From positions 90,608 through 154,607 of the forward strand of contig JACJWW010000004.1 in NCBI GenBank assembly GCA_020636935.1: DNA of 64,000 nucleotides, written 5' to 3'. The notes under the pieces were generated by a model. That model saw only the letters and a program-made list of their open reading frames with translations, had not been told where the DNA came from and ran no database searches. The DNA is from Nocardioidaceae bacterium. GTDB lineage: Bacteria > Actinomycetota > Actinomycetes > Propionibacteriales > Nocardioidaceae. This document shows positions 27,850-36,750 of this stretch, piece by piece; position 1 is the first letter of the stretch, and each line of letters opens with the position of its first letter. The position numbers were made by a program, and so were the translations under genes.

Positions 27850-28624
27850 ACTGCAACCTGACGAGAAGTTGTGCCCCTTCTGCGCCGAGGTGATCAAGAA
27901 GGCCGCCATCCGGTGCAGATATTGCCAATCTGATCTAGATGAACCTGTTGGTGAAGCAGTCGTCGAAGCACCGCCGGAGAAGGTTGAGCCACAACCTCCA
28001 CTTGGCCTCGGCAAGGTCAAGACCAAGAAGAGTCTGCTCACCCCGGACTTGCCTGAGGGCTCAGAGGCTCAAGCTGACAAGAAGAGCGAACTTGACTCGG
28101 CTGATCGGGAGCCAAGCAGGACGACCAAGCCTGGCAACAAGCCCCTCGCCTGGCTGTTGGTGGCGACCGTATTGGCAGCCGCGCTATTTGGAGTTGCCTG
28201 GTGGCGGGCCAGCCAGGAGTCACCAAATAGTGGGGCAGTTACGTCGGTGCCGGCGCGCGCCGCCGCCATGGAGGCGGCCGCCAAGAACATGGAGACAATC
28301 CTCACCTATAGCTACGATTCCTTGGACCAAGATGCGGCTGATGCACGCAAGGTGATGACCAAGGCCATGGCCAAGGACTACGACAAGACCCTTGCCGAGA
28401 GTCGGGACAAGATCATCTCGGAGAAGCGGCGCCTCCAGGCCAAGGTCTTGGCCAGTTCCATCGTGCGCTCCAGTGAGACAAGAGCTGAGGCTTTGGTCTT
28501 CCTCGACCAACTCACCACTCAGGCTGGCAATCCAAATCAGGCCTCGTTCGATCAGCGTCGCGTCGTGGTGACCTTGGTCTTCAGTGAGGGCAAGTGGCTC
28601 GTCTCGAAGACCGAGGCTCTCTGA
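27839..28624 (+). CDS. Mce-associated membrane protein with N-terminal zinc ribbon
   Basis: 261 residues from ATG 27839, overlapping the previous gene by 11 bases. Residues 11-30 hold CPFC...CRYC (Cys12, 15, 26, 29), a zinc-ribbon. A Pro/Glu/Lys-rich linker, a single transmembrane helix (about 103-122, AWLLVATVLAAALFGVAWW) and a SnoaL-like domain (YSYDSLDQDAADARKVM...GKWLVSKTEAL) follow, as in the other Mam proteins. The ribbon would face the cytosol. Last gene of the operon; function unknown, but the topology could link the extracytoplasmic complex to a cytosolic partner. Confidence 0.78.
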   Translation: MASELQPDEKLCPFCAEVIKKAAIRCRYCQSDLDEPVGEAVVEAPPEKVEPQPPLGLGKVKTKKSLLTPDLPEGSEAQADKKSELDSADREPSRTTKPGNKPLAWLLVATVLAAALFGVAWWRASQESPNSGAVTSVPARAAAMEAAAKNMETILTYSYDSLDQDAADARKVMTKAMAKDYDKTLAESRDKIISEKRRLQAKVLASSIVRSSETRAEALVFLDQLTTQAGNPNQASFDQRRVVVTLVFSEGKWLVSKTEAL

Positions 28625-28632
28625 TAGATTTC

Positions 28633-28646
28633 TGTAACACGTTTCA
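28633..28646. promoter_or_regulatory. KstR-type operator upstream of ferredoxin reductase gene
   Basis: TGTAACACGTTTCA is a full match to the KstR consensus TnnAACnnGTTnnA. It lies 25 bases before the GTG start at 28671 and only 8 bases after the last mce gene, so it may create an internal, sterol-inducible promoter after the mce operon. Confidence 0.75.
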
Positions 28647-28670
28647 CTTTTTATGGTCTAGGAGGAACTG

Positions 28671-29687
28671 GTGCCGCATATGGCCAGCGACCAGTCGAAG
28701 GCGACCCACCAGACCGATCTGATCATCATCGGGGCAGGACCTGCCGGGCTCTTCGCTGCCTATTACGCGGGGTTTCGTGGGATGAAGGTCGCCGTAGTCG
28801 ACTCGCTCCCCGAACTTGGTGGACAGATCTCTGCGATGTATCCGGAAAAGAAGGTCTTGGACGTGGCCGGCTTTCCCTCGATACTTGGGCGCGAATTAGT
28901 CGCCGGACTGGTCGAACAGGCGGCCAGCGCGGATCCGACGTACTTCTTGGACTGCACCGCGACCGGATTGGAGTCCGGTGAAGACGAGGTCACGATCACC
29001 TTGGAGGACGGCCGCAAACTGATCAGCAAGGCTGTCATCATCACGGCCGGTATCGGGAGATTCACCCCTCGCCCGTTGCCTGCGGCCAACGACTGGCAGG
29101 GCGATGATGTGGTCTTCTTCGTGAAGTCCTTTGAGGACTTCAAGGATCAAGACGTCGTGATCGTGGGCGGTGGGGATTCAGCTTTTGACTGGGCCCATCA
29201 CCTCGAGGGCATCTCCAGGTCAACGGCCTTGGTGCATCGCCGTGATGCCTTCCGGGCTCACCAAGCCACCGTGGATGCAGTCATGGCGGGGAGCACTGAG
29301 GTGATCACAAAGGCTCAAGTCGTTGAACTGCATGGCGACCCAAGTGCTGCTGGTGGCACCCTGGAGAAGGTTTCCATCAAGTTGGTGGATGGGACAACCG
29401 AAGAAAGACCAGCACAGAAGGTGATCGCTGCCTTGGGATTTGTCGCAGATCTGAGCGCGATGCGCGAGTGGGGTCTGGAGATCGATCAACGCCAGATCAA
29501 GGTCGACACCGATATGCGCACCACACTCGACCGTGTTTTTGCGGCTGGAGACATCACCGACTATCCCGGCAAGGTTCGCCTGATCGCCGTTGGTTTTGGT
29601 GAGGCAGCAACCGCAGTCAACAACGCTGCCCCATTGATCTTCCCAGGGCAGTCGGTGTTTCCCGGCCACAGCAGTGAGGGGTCTTGA
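28671..29687 (+). CDS. Ferredoxin-NADP+ reductase, thioredoxin-reductase-like type
   Basis: 338-residue flavoprotein transferring electrons between NADPH and ferredoxin. FAD-binding GAGPAG (21-26), second dinucleotide motif GGGDSA, and AAGDITDYPGK near the C-terminus. There is no CxxC redox pair between the two domains, which separates it from thioredoxin reductase and fits the YumC-type FNR. AGGAGG at 28660-28665 supports GTG 28671 over ATG 28680. With the ferredoxin two genes downstream it forms a likely electron chain for a P450 or oxygenase of sterol oxidation (inference); a KstR-type site lies upstream. Confidence 0.88.
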   Translation: MPHMASDQSKATHQTDLIIIGAGPAGLFAAYYAGFRGMKVAVVDSLPELGGQISAMYPEKKVLDVAGFPSILGRELVAGLVEQAASADPTYFLDCTATGLESGEDEVTITLEDGRKLISKAVIITAGIGRFTPRPLPAANDWQGDDVVFFVKSFEDFKDQDVVIVGGGDSAFDWAHHLEGISRSTALVHRRDAFRAHQATVDAVMAGSTEVITKAQVVELHGDPSAAGGTLEKVSIKLVDGTTEERPAQKVIAALGFVADLSAMREWGLEIDQRQIKVDTDMRTTLDRVFAAGDITDYPGKVRLIAVGFGEAATAVNNAAPLIFPGQSVFPGHSSEGS

Positions 29688-29688
29688 C

Positions 29689-30189
29689 ATGGCGGGCAAA
29701 CCACGTGATTCGGTGAAGATGACAGCAGCCGAGATCGAGGACTATCTGACATCCAACAACAAGGTGCAGGTAGCCACAATCGGGCCGGATGGCGCGCCGC
29801 ACTTGACCACCTTGTTCTACGCAATGGTGGATGGCCGGATTGCCTTCTGGACCTATGGCAGTTCGCAGAAGATCAAGAACCTTCGCCGTGATCCTCGGAT
29901 CAGTTGCCTGATCGAGACTGGTGTGGAGTACTCCGAACTGGCGGGCATCTCGGTGCGTGGCCGCGCATCTTTGGTCGAGGATTACGATGGAATACGTGCT
30001 CTGGGAGAGCAGGTGTCACAGCGGATGGTAGGCATGGATGATCCCGGGATCAGCCAGGAATTGAAGGACGCGCTCCTTGACCACCAGGCCACCAAACGCG
30101 TTGGGGTGATCGTAGAAGCAGAGCGGATCGCCAGTTGGGACCACTCAAAGATGTCGGCTCCTCCTGGATCTGCATCAGTTGAGGCTTGA
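29689..30189 (+). CDS. PPOX-class (split beta-barrel) FMN/F420-binding oxidoreductase
   Basis: 166 residues from ATG 29689, 1 base after the FNR stop, with a GAGGGG ahead. It has the pyridoxamine-5'-phosphate-oxidase fold pattern: N-terminal VATIGPDGAPHLTTLFYAMVDGRIAFWTY, then SQKIKNLRRDPRISCLIE and GRASLVED. Actinobacterial members of this class often bind F420 or FMN and reduce unsaturated or aromatic compounds. Its place between FNR and ferredoxin suggests a redox step in steroid metabolism; the substrate and cofactor cannot be told. Confidence 0.8.
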   Translation: MAGKPRDSVKMTAAEIEDYLTSNNKVQVATIGPDGAPHLTTLFYAMVDGRIAFWTYGSSQKIKNLRRDPRISCLIETGVEYSELAGISVRGRASLVEDYDGIRALGEQVSQRMVGMDDPGISQELKDALLDHQATKRVGVIVEAERIASWDHSKMSAPPGSASVEA

Positions 30190-30225
30190 GAAGTTGAATA
30201 ACCGAACACCGATATCGGAGGAATC

Positions 30226-30420
30226 ATGAAGATCAGAGTGGACATGAACGAGTGTGAGTCAAATGCACTGTGCGTTGCGATCTCGCCCGACAACTTCTAC
30301 CTCAACGATGATGACTACCTTGAGGTGATCGACGACCAAGTGACAGATGAGAATCGCGAGCGCATCCAAAGGGCTGTCAACGCCTGTCCCAAGTCCGCGA
30401 TCAGCATCGTCGAAGACTGA
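30226..30420 (+). CDS. Ferredoxin, probable [3Fe-4S] type (FdxD-like)
   Basis: 64-residue acidic electron carrier. Cysteines at 10, 16 and 54: the first two are spaced CESNALC, so the middle cysteine of a [4Fe-4S] motif is missing and a [3Fe-4S] cluster is expected; the third is in ACPKSA. This is the ferredoxin type that serves actinobacterial P450s. TCGGAGGA stands just before the ATG. Rv3503c (fdxD) next to the SDR Rv3502c and mce4 in M. tuberculosis is the closest parallel, and here the SDR also follows directly. Confidence 0.9.
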   Translation: MKIRVDMNECESNALCVAISPDNFYLNDDDYLEVIDDQVTDENRERIQRAVNACPKSAISIVED

Positions 30421-30436
30421 CCATTCCCACTTTTAC

Positions 30437-30454
30437 CGTTTCCAAATGGGAACG
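30437..30454. promoter_or_regulatory. Inverted repeat between ferredoxin and SDR genes
   Basis: CGTTTCC-AAAT-GGGAACG is an almost perfect inverted repeat (one T-G mismatch). Its right arm can also pair with TTCCCA at 30424-30429. The 62-base gap could hold an operator, a weak terminator or a processing hairpin; it does not fit the KstR consensus. Confidence 0.35.
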
Positions 30455-30482
30455 ATCTGTCATGCCCTAGGAGCGTGCCCAA

Positions 30483-31382
30483 TTGTCTGATCTGTTGAAT
30501 CTAGCTGGCCGAGTTGCGGTGGTGACTGGAGCCGGAGCGGGGCTCGGCCGCGCCGAAGCCGTCGCGCTTGCCAAGGCGGGTGCCGATGTCATCCTCAATG
30601 ACCTTCCGGGTGCCGCCGACGAGGCTGCCGATGAGATCCGTTCCTTGGGTGTGCGGGCCGCGATTGTTGCTGGTGATGTGGGCGAGTCGAGCACCGCTTC
30701 AGCAATCATGAAGACCGCCACCGAGGAGCTCGGTGGCCTGGACATCATCGTCAACAATGCGGGGATCACTCGCGACAAGATGTTGTTCAACATGACAGAC
30801 GAAGAGTTCGATCTCGTCCTCAAGGTGCACCTGCGTGGACATTTCTTGCTGTCCCGCAATGCAGCGTCGTACTGGCGGGACAAGTCGAAGCAGTCTGGTG
30901 AGTTGGTGGACGGTTCGATCATCAACACCGCATCCGAAGCCTTCTTGACTGGCTCGCCAGGACAGGCCAATTACGCCGCAGCAAAGGCGGGGATTGCCGC
31001 GTTGACTTTGTCTACGGCACGAGGCCTGTCACGCATCGGTGCCCGGGCAAATGCAATCTGTCCGCGAGCCCGCACTGCGATGACGGCAGCTGTTTTTGGT
31101 GAAGACAAGTCGGGTGAGGAGCTTGATCCATATTCACCTGAGCATGTGGCTCCGGTGGTGGCCTATTTGGCGTCGCCAGCTGCGGCCAAGATCAGCGGGC
31201 AAGTCTTCATCGTCTATGGGGGGATGGTCGCGCTCATGGCCGCTCCGGTCGTGGAGAAGCGCTTCGATGCCACAGAAGGGGCCTGGTCGCTTGCCGACTT
31301 GGATGCCAACTTGGGCGGCTACTTCGCAGAGCGTGATCCGAGTCTGTCCTTTGCGGCCGACTCAGTGATGAAGCTCAACTAA
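30483..31382 (+). CDS. Short-chain dehydrogenase, 17-beta-HSD type 4-like (Rv3502c-like)
   Basis: NAD(P)-dependent oxidoreductase, 299 residues. SDR motifs TGAGAGLG, NNAG and the active-site IINTASEAF with YAAAK; the extended C-terminus beyond the usual 250 residues matches the Rv3502c/HSD17B4-type SDRs. TTG start at 30483 with AGGAG 9 bases ahead. Next to ferredoxin, as in the mce4 region of M. tuberculosis. Expected substrate: a hydroxyacyl-CoA or hydroxysteroid formed in sterol side-chain oxidation (family knowledge plus context). Confidence 0.83.
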   Translation: MSDLLNLAGRVAVVTGAGAGLGRAEAVALAKAGADVILNDLPGAADEAADEIRSLGVRAAIVAGDVGESSTASAIMKTATEELGGLDIIVNNAGITRDKMLFNMTDEEFDLVLKVHLRGHFLLSRNAASYWRDKSKQSGELVDGSIINTASEAFLTGSPGQANYAAAKAGIAALTLSTARGLSRIGARANAICPRARTAMTAAVFGEDKSGEELDPYSPEHVAPVVAYLASPAAAKISGQVFIVYGGMVALMAAPVVEKRFDATEGAWSLADLDANLGGYFAERDPSLSFAADSVMKLN

Positions 31383-31405
31383 TCGCAACGAGATAGGGAT
31401 AAATC

Positions 31406-32173
31406 ATGGGCAGACTTCAAGACAAGCGAGCCATCGTCACTGGCGGATCACAGGGGCAAGGCGCAGCGATCGTGCGCGCATTTCTGGCTGAGGGCGCCAA
31501 AGTGGCGATCGCCGACATTGCCGAGGATGCAGGTCAGGCGCTGGTCACCGAACTTGCTTCAGAGTACGGCGACAGCGTGTACTTCCAGCGGCATGACATC
31601 AGTGACCCAAGTTCATGGGAGGGCTTGGTGACTGGGTTCGGCGAGAAGTATGGACCCGTCAACGTGTTGGCCAACAATGCAGGGATTCTGCGTTTTGGTG
31701 CCGTAATGGACATGCCCGTTGACGAATACGAGTTGCTTTTCAATGTCAACGCAAAGGGATGCTTCCTCGGGATGCAGACTGTTGCCCGCGTGATGACCAA
31801 GGAGCGTCAGGGGTCGATCATCAACTCCTCCTCAATCGAGGGCCTTGGTGGCATGCCATTTTGTACGGCGTACGCCGGCACGAAGTTCGCAATTCGGGGA
31901 ATGACCAAGGCAGCGGCTCTGGAGCTCGGCCCCAAGGGTGTCCGCGTCAACTCCGTGCACCCGGGGATGATCAATACGCCGATGACTGCAGTCCACGGCG
32001 GCGAAGAGGCGATGAAATACGGCGCCAGCAAGGTAGCGCTCAAGCGCGTAGGAGTGCCCGAAGACATCGCCCCGCTCTATGTCTATCTGGCCAGCGACGA
32101 GTCGAGTTTTGTCACCGGAGCTGAGATCGCCATTGATGGTGGTGCGACAGCCACGCACGCATTTGGCGGCTGA
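31406..32173 (+). CDS. Short-chain dehydrogenase, 3-alpha/20-beta-hydroxysteroid dehydrogenase-like
   Basis: 255 residues, classical SDR: TGGSQGQG cofactor motif, NNAG, catalytic SSSIEGLGGMPFCTAYAGTK (Ser, Tyr, Lys) and PGMINTPM. The pattern resembles the 20-beta-HSD/Rv2002 group. It follows the previous SDR by 23 bases and converges with kstR, only 2 bases apart. A steroid 3- or 20-hydroxyl is the likely substrate from family and context, but many SDRs of this type act on other alcohols. Confidence 0.82.
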   Translation: MGRLQDKRAIVTGGSQGQGAAIVRAFLAEGAKVAIADIAEDAGQALVTELASEYGDSVYFQRHDISDPSSWEGLVTGFGEKYGPVNVLANNAGILRFGAVMDMPVDEYELLFNVNAKGCFLGMQTVARVMTKERQGSIINSSSIEGLGGMPFCTAYAGTKFAIRGMTKAAALELGPKGVRVNSVHPGMINTPMTAVHGGEEAMKYGASKVALKRVGVPEDIAPLYVYLASDESSFVTGAEIAIDGGATATHAFGG

Positions 32174-32175
32174 CC

Positions 32176-32793
32176 TCAACGCAGGATGAGCCGCACCGCG
32201 CTCTCGAGGTGATCGTCAACCTCGTCAGCCGTGGTGCGGCCGGTTGTCCATGACACCAACGCGGCCAACCAGACGTCGCTGATCACGCGGGCAAGGCTGA
32301 TCTCTTCATCTGTTGGCTGTTTGCCTTCGACATAGGCATCGCCTTGGATGGCCCGACTGATCATTGTGGTCAGAGCCATCCCGACTTGGTGAATCTCACC
32401 CAACACCGACGAATCGGCAAACATGAATGCACGAGTCAAAGCTTCAGTGAGTTGAGGTTGGCGCTGCATGCCGCTGGTGGCTCGGGAGAGCACGAAGGAC
32501 ACCCGATCGGCAGGGGTATCGCCGGGGATTGGACGTTTGTCCAAGCCAACTTGGATTTCTCCGAATTGCCGTGCCAGAGCCGAAACCAACAGATGAATCT
32601 TGGACGGGAAATAGCGATAGAGAGTGCCCAGGGCAACGTCAGCCTGCTCGGCGACAGCCCGCATCTGGACGGCGTCAAAGCCTCCTCGTGAGGCCAGCTC
32701 AATGGTCGCATCGAGGATCCGGCGACGACGGTCACGCTGGGGTGGACTGGCCAAGCCGTCAACAGGAATGGTGCTGGAGGTGCTCAAGACCAT
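32176..32793 (-). CDS. kstR: TetR-family regulator KstR, repressor of cholesterol catabolism
   Basis: 205 residues. The helix-turn-helix region is very close to M. tuberculosis KstR (Rv3574): QRDRRRRILDATIELASRGG, then VQMRAVAEQADVALGTLYRYFPSK, followed by HLLVSALARQF. The effector domain ends in ARVISDVWLAALVSWTTGR, again KstR-like. KstR is released from DNA by steroid CoA thioesters. It is divergent from the glycosyltransferase operon, with a KstR-type site at 32885-32898 in the shared gap, implying autoregulation; in M. tuberculosis kstR adjoins fadE34, while here four genes lie between. Confidence 0.93.
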   Translation of the reverse strand: MVLSTSSTIPVDGLASPPQRDRRRRILDATIELASRGGFDAVQMRAVAEQADVALGTLYRYFPSKIHLLVSALARQFGEIQVGLDKRPIPGDTPADRVSFVLSRATSGMQRQPQLTEALTRAFMFADSSVLGEIHQVGMALTTMISRAIQGDAYVEGKQPTDEEISLARVISDVWLAALVSWTTGRTTADEVDDHLESAVRLILR

Positions 32794-32884
32794 GACCTCC
32801 TGTTCGTCTGTGAGAGTTGTCCTTTGATCGACCCGTCACACTGGTTGGGCTGATGGTCAGGCTAGCAGTCAGTACCTCTAGAAT

Positions 32885-32898
32885 AGAAACACGTTTCA
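32885..32898. promoter_or_regulatory. KstR-type operator between kstR and the glycosyltransferase operon
   Basis: AGAAACACGTTTCA matches the consensus TnnAACnnGTTnnA except for its first base. It lies 91 bases from the kstR start and 64 bases before the glycosyltransferase ATG, so one site may control both directions. Confidence 0.7.
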
Positions 32899-32962
32899 GT
32901 TTGTGTTGTGAAGTGTTCCCGCGCCTTGAGCGCCTAGCTTGGGGACTGGGAAGGCGTCACGG

Positions 32963-34213
32963 ATGCGCATCGCGTTGTTGTCCTATCGGAGCAAGCCGCA
33001 CTGCGGCGGCCAGGGGATCTACGTCAGACATCTCAGCCGCGAGTTGGTGAAATTGGGTCACAGCGTCGAGGTCTTCTCGGGTCAGCCCTATCCCGAGCTC
33101 GATGAAGGGGTTTCCCTGACCAAGGTGCCGAGCCTTGACTTGTACCGCGAGCCAGACCCGTTCCGGATCCCCAAGCCCAGCGAATTCCGCGACCTCACCG
33201 ACGTACGTGAGTTCTTGACCATGTGCACAGCTGGATTTCCCGAGCCCCGCACTTTTAGCACCCGAGTGGCCAAACTCCTTGCCAAGCGAGCGGGTGATTT
33301 CGACATCGCCCATGACAATCAGGTCTTGGGTTACGGGATGCTCGACATCAAGCGGTCGGGGATCCCGCTGATCACCAGCATCCACCACCCGATCACCTTC
33401 GACAAGAGGATCGACTTGGAGGCCGCGCCCAATTTGCGCAAACGATTGTCATTGCGCCGCTGGTATGGCTTCTTGAAGATGCAGGGTCGGGTGGCCCGAG
33501 CCTGTGGTCGCATTTTGACGGTGTCCACCTCGAGCGAGAAGGACATCGTCAACGATTTTGGGGTTGACCCTGAGATGATCCAGGTCATCCCACTTGGTGT
33601 AGACGAGGTCTTCCGGCCCCCGACCAAGCCCAGGGTGTCGGGACGCATCGTTGCCACCGCCAGCGCGGACATGCCGATCAAGGGAGTGTCGGTGCTGCTT
33701 GAGGCATTTGCGAAGCTGCGCACAGAGCGAGACATCCATCTGGTCCTGGTCACCAAGCCGATGAAGGGTGGGCGCACCGAAAAGCTGATCGACCAGTTGG
33801 GTATTGCTGAGCACGTCTCCTTCGTCAATGGCGTGAGTGATTCCGAGCTGGTCGAGGTCATGGGATCTGCCGAGCTTGCCTGTGTGCCTTCGCTCTATGA
33901 GGGCTTCTCATTGCCCACGGCAGAGCTCATGGCCTGCGCAACTCCGCTGGTCGCCAGCAGGGCAGGGGCCATCCCGGAGGTCGTCGGGCCCGACGGAGAA
34001 TGTGCAGACTTGGTGCCCCCGGGCGACCCGGAGATCTTGGGTGCCACGATTGCAGCCTTGTTGGATGATCCGGAGCGGCGCGAACGCATGGGCAAGGCTG
34101 CCCGGGCCAGGGCCGAAGAACGCTTCAGTTGGCAGGCTGTCGCGGAGAAGACCGCCGCAGCTTATGCCCGAGTCATTGCCGAAACGAACGAAGAGAAGAG
34201 CAGGACCATCTGA
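32963..34213 (+). CDS. Glycosyltransferase family 4 (GT-B fold)
   Basis: 416 residues from ATG 32963 with GGGAAGG ahead. N-terminal Rossmann domain (RIALLSYRSKPHCGGQGIYVRHLSREL, the usual glycine-rich acceptor loop), and a C-terminal donor domain with GRIVATASADMPIKGVSVLLEAF and the family EGFSLPTAELMACATPLVAS (EX7E-type). It transfers an activated sugar to an unknown acceptor. First of three overlapping genes (with a methyltransferase and a toroid protein) divergent from kstR and sharing a KstR-type site with it. Confidence 0.87.
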   Translation: MRIALLSYRSKPHCGGQGIYVRHLSRELVKLGHSVEVFSGQPYPELDEGVSLTKVPSLDLYREPDPFRIPKPSEFRDLTDVREFLTMCTAGFPEPRTFSTRVAKLLAKRAGDFDIAHDNQVLGYGMLDIKRSGIPLITSIHHPITFDKRIDLEAAPNLRKRLSLRRWYGFLKMQGRVARACGRILTVSTSSEKDIVNDFGVDPEMIQVIPLGVDEVFRPPTKPRVSGRIVATASADMPIKGVSVLLEAFAKLRTERDIHLVLVTKPMKGGRTEKLIDQLGIAEHVSFVNGVSDSELVEVMGSAELACVPSLYEGFSLPTAELMACATPLVASRAGAIPEVVGPDGECADLVPPGDPEILGATIAALLDDPERRERMGKAARARAEERFSWQAVAEKTAAAYARVIAETNEEKSRTI

Positions 34214-34931
34214 TGTTGACCGTTGATTTTGACCGTTTGGGACTCAAGCCCGGTGACCGAGTCATTGACATGGGTTGTGGAGCCGGACGCCATGCGTTTG
34301 AGATGTACCGACTCGGGGCTGATGTCGTGGCCTTTGACCAGGACGGCGACGAATTGGCCAATGTCCTGGAGCTCTTCGGGGCCATGAAGGAGGCTGGAGA
34401 GGTGCCTGATGGCGCCCACGCGGACATCAAGGAGGGTGATGCTTTGCAGTTGCCCTTTGCCGATGGGGAGTTCGATCGTGTCGTCGCCTCTGAGGTGCTC
34501 GAGCACATCCCTGCTGACATCACCGCCATCAATGAGTTGGTTCGCGTGCTCCGTCCGGGTGGCACCATGGCACTTACCGTGCCGCGTTGGCTTCCTGAAA
34601 TGGTCTGCTGGCAGTTGTCTGAGGACTACCACAATGCTCCGGGTGGCCACATCAGGATCTACTCTGACAAGGAGTTGATCGGCAAGGCAAAGAACGCCGG
34701 CCTGGTGTACGACGGCAAGGATTATGCGCATGGACTGCACACGCCGTACTGGTGGCTGAAGTGCGCCGTGGGCGTCAACAACGACGACAACCCTTTGGTG
34801 AAGGCCTACCACCAGGTCTTGGTCTGGGACATCATGAAGACGCCGGGGTACAGCAAGGGCACTCGCCTAGCGGAGAAGATGCTAAACCCAGTGCTGGGCA
34901 AGAGCTTGGTGCTCTACTTCCACAAGCCTCT

Positions 34932-34935
<4 letters not shown>
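34213..34935 (+). CDS. Class I SAM-dependent methyltransferase
   Basis: 240 residues; the ATG at 34213 overlaps the glycosyltransferase stop (TGATG). Motif I is VIDMGCGAGRHAFEM (about 17-31), acidic motif II VVAFDQDG, and DRVVASEVLEHIP with VRVLRPGGTMALTVP (methyltransf_11-like). The C-terminal half (HGLHTPYWWLKCAVGVNN) is conserved in this cluster type as I remember it. Translational coupling on both sides points to a common product with the glycosyltransferase and the next gene; methyl acceptor unknown. Confidence 0.87.
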
Positions 34936-36695
<1,760 letters not shown>

Positions 36696-36719
36696 CTACC
36701 GGCCCGCTCATGGCATCAT

Positions 36720-36733
36720 TGGAACACGTTCTA
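36720..36733. promoter_or_regulatory. KstR-type operator upstream of fadE34
   Basis: TGGAACACGTTCTA fully matches TnnAACnnGTTnnA. It lies 18 bases before the fadE34 start and 34 bases from the divergent methyltransferase start, so it could affect both. Confidence 0.75.
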
Positions 36734-36750
36734 GTTCATCAGGAGGGCAT

